Under the pieces are notes generated by a model, which was not told the origin of the DNA, ran no database searches, and was given only the letters and a program-made list of their open reading frames with translations. This document shows, in pieces, positions 1 to 6,405 of a stretch of 16,103 bases of DNA; position 1 is the stretch's first letter, and every line of letters starts with the position of its first letter. The position numbers were made by a program, and so were the translations under genes. Origin of the DNA: JABDGZ01 sp964487685 (GTDB taxonomy: Bacteria > Omnitrophota > Gorgyraeia > Zapsychrales > Fredricksoniimonadaceae); contig CAZASA010000049.1 in NCBI GenBank assembly GCA_964487685.1, forward strand, positions 1 through 16,103, read 5' to 3'.

Positions 1-152
1 TCACCCCGGAAAATGGTAAAGATGTTTTCGTTCATCACACCGCGATCAAATCAGATGGCTACAGAACCCTGGAAGAGGGTCAGGAAGTTGAATTTGATAT
101 TCAACAAGGCCCCAAGGGCGAGCAAGCCGTGAATGTTACTAAAGCTGCTTAG
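1..152 (+). CDS. Cold-shock domain protein, 3' part (Csp family)
   Basis: The reading frame is open from base 3 to a TAG at 150-152 and gives the last 49 residues of a cold-shock protein; the 5' end lies outside the window. Visible features are the RNP-2-like strand DVFVHHTAI, the stretch GYRTLEEGQEVEFD and the ending QGPKGEQAVNV, all typical of the ~66-70 residue CspA/CspB family. These small OB-fold proteins bind single-stranded RNA and DNA and act as RNA chaperones in the cytoplasm. Only the first third is missing, so the family call is secure, but the paralogue cannot be named. The gene is closed by the intrinsic terminator just downstream, so it is probably transcribed separately from queH. 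Confidence 0.93.
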   Translation, partial: TPENGKDVFVHHTAIKSDGYRTLEEGQEVEFDIQQGPKGEQAVNVTKAA

Positions 153-170
153 AATCCAAGCAATTCCCAG

Positions 171-200
171 GCCTGGTTGAAAAACCAGGTCTTTTTTTTT
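171..200 (+). terminator. Intrinsic terminator of the cold-shock gene
   Basis: A 7-bp stem, CCTGGTT (172-178) with AACCAGG (183-189), is capped by a GAAA tetraloop. It is followed almost at once by nine T residues (192-200). This is a textbook Rho-independent terminator, 20 bases after the cold-shock stop codon and just before the queH ribosome binding site. Confidence 0.93.
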
Positions 201-214
201 AAGGATTTTCATTG

Positions 215-886
215 ATGACCCAAAAAGTAAACCGTACAAAATTACAATTACCCCGCAGTGCGGATAAATTGCTCCTGCATTCCTGCTGTGCGCCTTGTTC
301 GGGGGAATTGATGGAAGCGTTGAATGCTTCCGGGATAAATTTTACGATCTTTTTTTATAATCCTAACATCCATCCCCGTAAAGAATATGAGATCCGCAAG
401 GAAGAAAATATCAAATTTGCCAAAAAGATGAACATTCCATTTGTCGACGCTGATTATGATACGACCAACTGGTTTGCGCGTGTTAAGGGATTGGAATTTG
501 AGCCAGAAAAGGGCAAGCGCTGCACCGCCTGTTTTGACATGCGCTTTGAAAGAACAGCTTTGTATGCGCATGAGCATGGTTTTAAGATCATTGTTTCGTC
601 ATTGGGCATATCCCGCTGGAAAGATATGGAGCAGATCAATAAATGTGGAGTGAATGCCGCGTCGCGCTATAAGGATATGGTTTACTGGACCTATAATTGG
701 CGAAAAAAAGGCGGTTCTGCCCGCATGTATGAGATCTCCAAGCGTGAAGAATTTTATCAACAAGAGTATTGTGGGTGTGTTTATTCCTTAAGGGACACTA
801 ATATATACCGTGTCAAAAAAGGATTGGAACGTATCGAAATGGGAAAGAACTTTTACGGCGTAAAGGACACTGATGCTTCCAAATAA
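215..886 (+). CDS. queH: Epoxyqueuosine reductase QueH
   Basis: A 223-residue protein of the QueH (former DUF208) family. QueH carries out the last step of queuosine synthesis, reducing epoxyqueuosine to queuosine in the anticodon of certain tRNAs, as a non-homologous replacement for the cobalamin enzyme QueG. The family cysteine pattern is present: HSCCAPC near the start (Cys24, 25, 28), CTAC (Cys103, 106) and YCGC (Cys186, 188), which fit metal or Fe-S and redox roles in this family. Other matches are FFYNPNIHP (47-55) and SSLGISRWKD. The ATG at 215 is preferred over a TTG at 212 because AAGGA at 201-205 is well spaced from it. The stop overlaps the next start by 14 bases, so the two are likely co-translated. 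Confidence 0.93.
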   Translation: MTQKVNRTKLQLPRSADKLLLHSCCAPCSGELMEALNASGINFTIFFYNPNIHPRKEYEIRKEENIKFAKKMNIPFVDADYDTTNWFARVKGLEFEPEKGKRCTACFDMRFERTALYAHEHGFKIIVSSLGISRWKDMEQINKCGVNAASRYKDMVYWTYNWRKKGGSARMYEISKREEFYQQEYCGCVYSLRDTNIYRVKKGLERIEMGKNFYGVKDTDASK

Positions 887-1292
887 AGTCACAGTTTCCG
901 CCGGCGGGGTTGTCCTAAACCAGGAGGGAATGGTCCTGGTGGTCAATCAACGCTCAAATTCCTGGTCCTTGCCCAAAGGTCATGTTGACCCAGGAGAAGA
1001 TCCGCTTGAATCTGCTGTTCGGGAGATAAGGGAAGAATCAGGGATCACTGAACTTAAATTTCAACGTACCTTGGGCGCTTATGGCCGGTATAAGATCGGT
1101 TTGAGAACTGATGAAGATAAAAGTGAATGGAAGGTTCTGCTTTTCTTTTTATTTAAAACCAGCCAAAAAGCCTTAAAACCCCAAGATATCAACCATCCGG
1201 AAGCGCGTTGGGTCAAGCCTGATGAAGTTGTCGCCTTATTGACCCACCCGAAAGATAAAGAATTCTATAAAAGTATCCGCCCATCTCTCTAG
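873..1292 (+). CDS. Nudix hydrolase
   Basis: A 139-residue single-domain Nudix protein. The Nudix box is complete at residues 36-58: G36, E42, R50-E51, the metal-binding E54-E55 and G57-I58. This box binds magnesium or manganese and hydrolyses a nucleoside diphosphate linked to another group. The leading strand VSAGGVVLN and the LPKGHVDPGED stretch resemble dinucleoside-polyphosphate or diphosphoinositol-type members, but substrate cannot be told from sequence. The gene starts inside the end of queH, with AAGGA at 863-867 as ribosome binding site. It is followed after 12 bases by the aminotransferase-fold gene. A housecleaning role is possible but not shown. Confidence 0.92.
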   Translation: MLPNKVTVSAGGVVLNQEGMVLVVNQRSNSWSLPKGHVDPGEDPLESAVREIREESGITELKFQRTLGAYGRYKIGLRTDEDKSEWKVLLFFLFKTSQKALKPQDINHPEARWVKPDEVVALLTHPKDKEFYKSIRPSL

Positions 1293-1304
1293 ATCCTCAC
1301 TCTT

Positions 1305-2450
1305 ATGAAATCCTACACAAAAGATTTTGCTATTAAATCAGGCCACACCTGGCTTAATGTGGCCAGTGAAGGTCCTTTGCCCAAAAAAGCCAAGGAAGCT
1401 TTAGAAGAAGCTGTTGAATGGAAAATGTCACCGCATTTGCTGACCATTCCAAAATTCCAACAGGTTCCTTTAAAATTAAAAGGATTTATCGCTAGTTTGC
1501 TCCATGTTGATCTTCATGATGTGATATTAGGCAATAGCGCCACCTATGGCCTGCATCTGTTGGCCAATGGGCTTGAATTCAAAGCAGGGGATGAGATCAT
1601 CCTTTTACAGAATGATTTTCCGACAGACATTCTGCCCTGGTTATCATTAAGGCAAAAGGGGGTGATTGTCCATCAGCTAAAAGCCAAAGACCAATTATTT
1701 ACCTGCTTAGAGCTTGAAGGGGCATTTAATAAAAGAACAAGATTGGTATGTCTTCCGTTGGTCCATAGTTTCAGTGGTTATAAATTGGATATTGTTTCCA
1801 TCGGAAAATTATGCCGTTCACATGGCATCCTTTGTGTTTTAAACTTAAGTCAGGCCGCAGGGGCCTTTGCCATCGACCTGTCCCAATGGGAGCTGGATGC
1901 GGTGGTTGGTGCCGGATACAAATGGCTCTTGGGACCTTATGGCACGGGTTTTTGCTGGATCAGGAAAGAAGTCAGGGAAAGACTGAATTATCCCCAAAAC
2001 TACTGGATCAGCCTTATGGATGAGACTAGTTTAAAGACCGAAGGCCCCATTGATCTTAAAGATGACCATACGGCCAGGCGTTACGATGTTTTTGGGACAG
2101 CTAATTTCTTTAATTATGTGCCTTGGACAGCTTCGATCGAATATTTGCTATCATTAGGGCTTGATCAGGTTGAAAAGCACAATAAGGCATTGGTAGACCA
2201 ATTAGTTGAAGGTCTTGATGATAAGTCCTATGCGCTTATCAGTCCCCGCCAGAAAAAGGAGAGGACCAATATTGTTGTCTTCTCCCATAAAGACCCGGCG
2301 CAAAACGTTCGGCTATTGGAAGTTTTACAAAATAAAGGTTTTTACCTGGCATTATGGAAGAATAAATTACGAGCATCCCCGCATATTTACAATACGGCTG
2401 ATGAAATTACTCCGTTGCTCAAAGTCCTGAATAATTATGCCAGCCACTAA
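1305..2450 (+). CDS. Class V aminotransferase-fold PLP protein, altered cofactor site
   Basis: A 381-residue fold-type I PLP protein of the class V group (cysteine desulfurase, isopenicillin N epimerase and kynureninase relatives). The Schiff-base lysine is K206 in GAGYKWLLGPYGTGF, and the N-terminal ITWLN/GPLP-like and GNSATYGLHLL (76-86) segments fit the fold. The strand that normally carries the aspartate contacting the pyridine nitrogen (VDGAQ-like) reads LNLSQAAG here, so the position is Asn180. That change should weaken protonation of the cofactor nitrogen. The length matches epimerase-like members. No desulfurase cysteine loop is obvious, so a cysteine desulfurase role is doubtful. No clear Shine-Dalgarno precedes the ATG, suggesting coupling to the Nudix gene 12 bases upstream. 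The reaction is unknown. Confidence 0.85.
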   Translation: MKSYTKDFAIKSGHTWLNVASEGPLPKKAKEALEEAVEWKMSPHLLTIPKFQQVPLKLKGFIASLLHVDLHDVILGNSATYGLHLLANGLEFKAGDEIILLQNDFPTDILPWLSLRQKGVIVHQLKAKDQLFTCLELEGAFNKRTRLVCLPLVHSFSGYKLDIVSIGKLCRSHGILCVLNLSQAAGAFAIDLSQWELDAVVGAGYKWLLGPYGTGFCWIRKEVRERLNYPQNYWISLMDETSLKTEGPIDLKDDHTARRYDVFGTANFFNYVPWTASIEYLLSLGLDQVEKHNKALVDQLVEGLDDKSYALISPRQKKERTNIVVFSHKDPAQNVRLLEVLQNKGFYLALWKNKLRASPHIYNTADEITPLLKVLNNYASH

Positions 2451-2934
2451 TTATATTTATAAGAAAAAGTCATCCATCCATGGTTTTGGCATTTTTGCCA
2501 GGACTAAGATCCTGAAAAATACCCGTATCATCGAATATGTCGGCGAAAAGATCACGAAAGCTGAAGCTGAGCGGCGGGGGCCAAAACTGGTCGAATACGC
2601 CAAAAAGCACAAACAAACAGGGGCGGTATATCTATTTGTGTTGAATAAAAAATATGATATTGACGGGCATGTGAGCTATAATATGGCTAAATACATCAAT
2701 CATTCCTGTAAGCCTAATTGTGAAGTCGATGTCATCAGGGGGCATATTTGGGTCATTGCTTTGCGTGATATCCGGGAAAATGAAGAGCTTTTTTACAATT
2801 ATGGATATGACTTGGATGATGAGGAAGACCATCCATGTTACTGTAAAAGCTCCTGTTGCCCGGGCATCATCACGGCTGAGGAAAATTGGCCAAAATTAAA
2901 GAAATCCCGGAAAACTAAGTCCAAAATTTCTTAA
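2437..2934 (+). CDS. SET-domain protein lysine methyltransferase
   Basis: A 165-residue SET protein, a family that transfers methyl groups from S-adenosylmethionine to lysine side chains. The motifs appear in order: HGFGIFA (15-21), IIEYVGE (31-37), YINHSCKPNC (86-95, the pseudoknot NHSC motif), ELFYNYGYD (117-125, with the expected tyrosines), and a post-SET CxCx4C (Cys134, 136, 141) that would bind zinc with Cys91. It is therefore a complete, probably active enzyme and not a remnant. A lysine-rich tail (152-163) could bind nucleic acid or ribosomes. It overlaps the preceding gene by 14 bases. Bacterial SET proteins are known in Chlamydiae and scattered other groups. The target is unknown; HU-like or ribosomal proteins are guesses. 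Confidence 0.92.
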   Translation: MPATNYIYKKKSSIHGFGIFARTKILKNTRIIEYVGEKITKAEAERRGPKLVEYAKKHKQTGAVYLFVLNKKYDIDGHVSYNMAKYINHSCKPNCEVDVIRGHIWVIALRDIRENEELFYNYGYDLDDEEDHPCYCKSSCCPGIITAEENWPKLKKSRKTKSKIS

Positions 2935-2941
2935 TCTAAAA

Positions 2942-2973
2942 TTAACAAATTCCTCATACTAAACTAATATAAT
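2942..2973 (+). promoter_or_regulatory. Possible promoter before phoB
   Basis: The 56-base gap is AT-rich and contains a perfect TATAAT at 2968-2973, 17 bases before the phoB start. The best upstream match, TTAACA at 2942-2947, is 20 bases away, longer than ideal. No pair of direct repeats resembling a PhoB box is visible, so phosphate autoregulation is not supported here. Confidence 0.4.
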
Positions 2974-2990
2974 TTTTATAAAATTGTAAT

Positions 2991-3692
2991 ATGGCCAAAA
3001 AGAAGATCCTTGTAGTAGAAGACGACCGCGATATCAGCGAGTTGATCGTGTATAATCTTGAACGCGAAGGTTATGACCTTGCCTGTTTATATGACGGCAA
3101 ACATGTGCTTGAGTTTGTCCATAAACGAAAGCCTGAGATCATTATCCTGGATTTGATGCTTCCGGAAGTTGACGGGATAGAGCTTTGCCGGTCATTGAAA
3201 AACGATCCTGACACCAAACAGATCCCCATTGTCATGCTTACCGCCAAAAGCGAGGAAGCGGACGTCGTTGTTGGCCTTCAGATGGGCGCGGATGATTATA
3301 TCCCCAAGCCATTTAGTCCCAAGGTCCTGGTTGCCCGGATCAAGGCCATTACGCGCCGGACTTCGGAACTGCAATCAGCCGCAGCTTCGACGGATAATCT
3401 GCGCAGTTTTGGGGATTTTAGTATTGATCTTTTGAAACATAAGATCACTTACAAATCCCATGAGGTGAAATTGACATCCATTGAATTTGATATCGTGGAA
3501 TTTTTGTCCCGTTCTCCGGGCAGGGTCTGGTCGCGTGAACAGATACTGGATAATGTCTGGAAGGAAGGTAAATTCATCATTGACCGTGCCGTGGATGTGC
3601 ATGTGCGCGGTTTACGCAAGAAGCTTGGGAAGGCTGAAGGGTACGTTGAAACTGTAAGGGGCGTTGGTTACCGTTTCAAGGATGTTGAATAA
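2991..3692 (+). CDS. phoB: PhoB/OmpR-family response regulator
   Basis: A 233-residue two-domain regulator. The receiver domain (about 3-120) has the acidic pair D11-D12, the phosphoacceptor D54 in IILDLMLPEVDG, the switch T84 in VMLTAKS and K106 in YIPKPF. A short linker leads to a winged-helix OmpR-type DNA-binding domain (about 138-232) with the recognition region VDVHVRGLRKKLG and the closing hairpin TVRGVGYRF. The receiver most resembles PhoB, which is phosphorylated by PhoR and activates phosphate-starvation genes. The TAA stop and the ATG of the kinase share one base (TAATG), so the pair is coupled. No pst or phoU gene is nearby, so the phosphate assignment rests on similarity. Confidence 0.88.
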   Translation: MAKKKILVVEDDRDISELIVYNLEREGYDLACLYDGKHVLEFVHKRKPEIIILDLMLPEVDGIELCRSLKNDPDTKQIPIVMLTAKSEEADVVVGLQMGADDYIPKPFSPKVLVARIKAITRRTSELQSAAASTDNLRSFGDFSIDLLKHKITYKSHEVKLTSIEFDIVEFLSRSPGRVWSREQILDNVWKEGKFIIDRAVDVHVRGLRKKLGKAEGYVETVRGVGYRFKDVE

Positions 3693-4876
3693 TGTGGCAA
3701 ATTTTGGTCCTGATAGTTTTTATTGTTGCTGTCCTGGTTTTTTTATTCTCCCGTCATTTCTATCTCCGCCGTATTTCCCAGATCCGTCATACTAACGATA
3801 ATGCCCGTCATGATTTCATCCAACAACTCAAGGTCTCTTCGATAGACCGTGATAATTTTGAGGCCATGCTTTCCGGCATGGTGGAAGGGGTCATTCTTAT
3901 CGATGCTAAAGGCAGGATCAAGCATGCCAGTCCCAATTTTTGCCAATTATTGGAATTACGCTCCAAGGAAACTCAGGGCAAGTTGTATTGGGAAGTGATC
4001 TGGAACCAGGAGATCAATGATTCGATCAAGGAGGCCCTGGCCTATAAAAAAGCCGTTCGAAAAGAAGTCAACATTATAGGCCCGGAAGAATCATTTTTTA
4101 TCATGCAGATCTCGCCTGTCGTGGATAAAGAAGGCAAGTTATTAAGTTTGATCGTTGTTTTTCACGATATTACTGAATTAAAGAAATTAGAGAAGGTCAG
4201 GGCTGAATTTGTGGCCAATGTGTCTCATGAATTAAAGACCCCCTTAACAGCCATCAAAGGTTTTGTGGAGACCCTCAAGGGTTCCGCGAAAGATGACCCT
4301 GCCGCGGTCAGCCGATTCCTGGATATCATTGATAAGCAGACACAGCGCCTGGAAAATCTTGTCAATGATCTTTTGATCCTCTCTTCAATCGAATCAAAAG
4401 AAGTTAAGATGAATTTCACGATCGAGCCATTGGCCAGGATCATCCAATCGGTGATTGCCTTGCAGAAAAAGATCATCGATGACAAGGGCCACCAGGTCAT
4501 AGTGGATCTCCCCGAGGACTTGCCCAAGGTATTGGTGGACCGCCAAAGGATCGAACAAGTCTTTGTCAATTTATTGGATAACGCGGTCAAATTTACACCT
4601 CAGGGCGGAAAGATCAGTTTTAAAGCTTTCGTTGAAAATCATTATATATGCGTTGAGGTCAAAGACAATGGCGTCGGTATTCCGGCTGAACATTTATCAC
4701 GCGTATTTGAGCGTTTTTACAGGGTTGATCGCGCGCGCTCAAGAGAAGCAGGCGGCACTGGTTTAGGCTTGGCCATTGTCCGTCAGATAGTGTCCTCTCA
4801 CCAGGGGAAAATTGAGGTAGAAAGCACTTGCGGTGCTGGTTCAACTTTTCGTATTTTCCTGCCTTGCCAATTCTAA
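3692..4876 (+). CDS. phoR: PhoR-type sensor histidine kinase
   Basis: A 394-residue membrane kinase. Residues 2-20 form one hydrophobic segment, then a basic stretch places the rest in the cytoplasm. No large periplasmic sensor domain is present, as in PhoR. A PAS domain follows (about 55-165, with MVEGVILID and VVFHDITE). Next come HisKA with the phosphorylated H179 in FVANVSHELKTPL, and an ATPase domain with N box NLLDNAVKFTP (293-303), G1 box DNGVGIP (325-331), F box RVFERFYRVD and G2 box GGTGLGLAIV (354-363). All catalytic residues are present. It would autophosphorylate and pass phosphate to the PhoB-like partner just upstream. The signal is not visible from sequence; phosphate limitation is the family expectation. 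Confidence 0.9.
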   Translation: MWQILVLIVFIVAVLVFLFSRHFYLRRISQIRHTNDNARHDFIQQLKVSSIDRDNFEAMLSGMVEGVILIDAKGRIKHASPNFCQLLELRSKETQGKLYWEVIWNQEINDSIKEALAYKKAVRKEVNIIGPEESFFIMQISPVVDKEGKLLSLIVVFHDITELKKLEKVRAEFVANVSHELKTPLTAIKGFVETLKGSAKDDPAAVSRFLDIIDKQTQRLENLVNDLLILSSIESKEVKMNFTIEPLARIIQSVIALQKKIIDDKGHQVIVDLPEDLPKVLVDRQRIEQVFVNLLDNAVKFTPQGGKISFKAFVENHYICVEVKDNGVGIPAEHLSRVFERFYRVDRARSREAGGTGLGLAIVRQIVSSHQGKIEVESTCGAGSTFRIFLPCQF

Positions 4877-4887
4877 TATGCTATAAT

Positions 4888-4936
4888 TGACATGAGGGCA
4901 TGAGTTACGGAACGTAACTCATAAGCCCGAATGTCA
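4888..4936. repeat. Large imperfect palindrome between phoR and glpE
   Basis: Both arms are readable. Left: TGACAT, GA, GGGC, ATGAGTTACG. Loop: GAA. Right: CGTAACTCAT, AA, GCCC, GA, ATGTCA. This gives 20 paired bases per arm with small internal loops over 49 bases. No T-run follows, so it is not a normal terminator on this strand, although the RNA hairpin could end or stabilise the phoR transcript. The right arm runs into the repeat at 4932, and the left arm starts with the reverse complement of that repeat's head, so two repeat heads face away from each other, as in paired REP elements. Confidence 0.8.
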
Positions 4937-4963
4937 TCCCCGAATGTTTTAATCGGGGATCCA
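4932..4963 (+). repeat. Diverged REP-like palindrome (TGTCATCCCC type)
   Basis: TGTCAT is followed by the stem CCCCGA (4938-4943) and TCGGGG (4953-4958) around a 9-base AT-rich loop, ending in ATCCA. The head and the ATCCA tail match the three 28-bp TGTCATTCCC repeats elsewhere in the window, so I place it in the same family as a diverged copy. It lies 8 bases before the rhodanese ATG. Confidence 0.75.
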
Positions 4964-4971
4964 ATTTACTT

Positions 4972-5277
4972 ATGGAAAATTTTACGCGGATAAGCGTCCA
5001 AAAAGCGCATGAGATCATTGAATCTGGCAGTGTGAACATTGTCGATATCAGGGACGCGGATTCATTTGCCAATGGTCACATGATCCACGCTAAATCCGTT
5101 AATGATGAGAACATCAAGAATTTCGTCCTTGAAACAGACAAAGAAACGCCCTTGATCTGTTATTGTTATCATGGTTTCTCTTCCCAGCAGGCCGCTCTTT
5201 ATTTCGCGAACCATGGTTTTAAGCAGGTTTTTAGCATTGACGGCGGATGGGAAGAATGGAAAAATACCTATGGTTAA
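4972..5277 (+). CDS. glpE: GlpE-like single-domain rhodanese
   Basis: A 101-residue single rhodanese domain, the length of GlpE. The active loop is CYCYHGFSSQQAA, with Cys65 as the persulfide-forming residue. The N-terminal INIVDIRD-like strand (VNIVDIRDAD, 21-30) and the C-terminal VFSIDGGWEEW (86-96) match GlpE closely. Rhodaneses carry sulfane sulfur from thiosulfate or cysteine desulfurases to acceptors such as thioredoxin or cyanide. It is the first gene of a chain ending at mutY and is preceded by the palindromic repeats, with no strong ribosome binding site. A sulfur-transfer role would fit the cbiX gene in the same chain, but no partner is proven. Confidence 0.9.
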   Translation: MENFTRISVQKAHEIIESGSVNIVDIRDADSFANGHMIHAKSVNDENIKNFVLETDKETPLICYCYHGFSSQQAALYFANHGFKQVFSIDGGWEEWKNTYG

Positions 5278-5743
5278 GTCCTTCTTGAACTTTCTGGTCA
5301 TATTCCTGATGCTGGCCACTTTTGCTTGTGCCAGGAATGATGACTCCAAATTAAAGAACGAATTTGGCCCTGATTTGACCCATGCTCCTTTCTTTTTGCG
5401 TTTTTCATTTTTGAAAGAATATAGTAAAGATTGGAAGAATTCAAATTATACTGAACGTAAGTCATTTTTGACACATTATGAAAATAATGTAGCCGCGGCA
5501 TTAGCTAAAGAAAAAGCTGATGCCAAAGCCCTGGCGCTTAAGAATAAGGAACGTGCCCGTGAAAAGAGGGACCTGGAGCGAAAAATAGCCCAAAGGAAAA
5601 AAGATCAGGAAGCTGAAGATAAGGCCGAAGCAAAAGCAGTTGCTGAACGAAATAAGAATATGAGTAACATGGTATATAATCAGCAAAAAGACCTTGCTGA
5701 GATGCAACGCCAGCTTCAGCAGGAACAGCAAGCCCAGCATTGA
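5270..5743 (+). CDS. Unknown exported protein with charged coiled coil
   Basis: I do not recognise this family. The ATG at 5270 overlaps the end of the rhodanese gene by 8 bases and gives 157 residues; an upstream in-frame start would lie deep inside the rhodanese gene and is less likely. Residues 3-19 form a hydrophobic signal segment followed by Cys20. The sequence LATFAC is a poor lipobox, so it could be a lipoprotein or a cleaved or anchored exported protein. Residues 32-72 look globular (FFLRFSFLKEYSKDW). Residues 73-128 are a long Ala/Lys/Glu helix with coiled-coil character, and the tail is glutamine-rich. No catalytic motif is seen. A structural or scaffolding role in the periplasm is possible. 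Confidence 0.75.
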   Translation: MVKSFLNFLVIFLMLATFACARNDDSKLKNEFGPDLTHAPFFLRFSFLKEYSKDWKNSNYTERKSFLTHYENNVAAALAKEKADAKALALKNKERAREKRDLERKIAQRKKDQEAEDKAEAKAVAERNKNMSNMVYNQQKDLAEMQRQLQQEQQAQH

Positions 5744-5748
5744 TCCGT

Positions 5749-6405
5749 ATGGAATTCCGAATATCAGCGTTAATTTTTGATATGGATGGTGTCATTACAG
5801 ACACCATGCCGTATCATTTTCGTGCCTGGAAGTCAATTTTTGGCTTTAATGGGATCAAGGCGAGCCATGAGGACATTTACAAACGTGAAGGCCAAAAAGG
5901 GATCGACAGTGTGCGTGAATTGTTCACCGAAAAGGGCAAGCCCTTTACTGAATTGATCGCCAAAAAACTTTTGTTAGAGAAAGAAAAATTATTTAAACAG
6001 ATATTCAAACGTAAATTTATTGCGGGTAGCCGGAATTTTATTAAGAAGGCCCATGCCGAAGGTTTTAAACTGGCTCTGGTTACAGGGACTTCCCGTCATG
6101 AAGCGCAAAAATTGCTCCCTCAAGAATTATGGGATTGTTTTGATGTTACCATTTGCGGTACAGATGTTCAAAACGGCAAACCGCATCCGGAGCCTTATTT
6201 AAAGGCCCTGGCTAAACTTAAAATTAAACCAAAGGATGCCATCGTCCTTGAAAACGCGCCTTTTGGCATCCGTTCAGCCAAGGCGGCGGGACTCTTATGT
6301 CTAGCCCTTGAAACATCCCTGCCGTCCTCCTATTTAACCGGTGCAGATGCTATTTTTCCGACATTTAAGGAGATCAGTTCAAAGGTAAGGTTTATCAAAA
6401 TATGA
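5749..6405 (+). CDS. HAD-superfamily phosphatase/phosphomutase (beta-PGM-like)
   Basis: A 218-residue haloacid dehalogenase protein of the beta-phosphoglucomutase/phosphatase subgroup. Motif I is FDMDGVITD with nucleophile D11 and acid/base D13, followed by a helical cap (about 18-90). Motif II is T112 in LVTGTSRHE, motif III is K144 in NGKPHPEPY, and motif IV is VLENAPFGIRSAKAAG with E168 and Asn169 where many relatives have Glu-Asp. The enzyme hydrolyses or moves a phosphate through an aspartyl-phosphate; the substrate is unknown and a sugar phosphate is usual. The start is uncertain: a TTG at 5740 would overlap the upstream stop by four bases and sits nearer to an AGGAA at 5721-5725, but the ATG gives the usual spacing to motif I. 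Confidence 0.88.
   Translation: MEFRISALIFDMDGVITDTMPYHFRAWKSIFGFNGIKASHEDIYKREGQKGIDSVRELFTEKGKPFTELIAKKLLLEKEKLFKQIFKRKFIAGSRNFIKKAHAEGFKLALVTGTSRHEAQKLLPQELWDCFDVTICGTDVQNGKPHPEPYLKALAKLKIKPKDAIVLENAPFGIRSAKAAGLLCLALETSLPSSYLTGADAIFPTFKEISSKVRFIKI

Noticed and set aside
873..2450. Two gene overlaps of exactly 14 bases (queH-Nudix and aminotransferase-SET) as a shared signal
   Set aside because: The overlapping sequences are not similar. Equal length is most simply coincidence in a compact operon.
2935..2990. PhoB box before phoB
   Set aside because: No pair of direct repeats with the expected spacing and sequence was found; only an AT-rich -10-like hexamer is present.
4882..4887. TATAAT as a promoter for glpE
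   Set aside because: The only nearby -35-like sequence, TTGCCA at 4864-4869, is 12 bases away, too close. The hexamer lies at the foot of the palindrome, so it is not supported as a promoter.
4888..4936. Palindrome as an intrinsic terminator of phoR
   Set aside because: The stem is strong but no T-tract follows on the plus strand, and the outer arms continue into repeat sequence.
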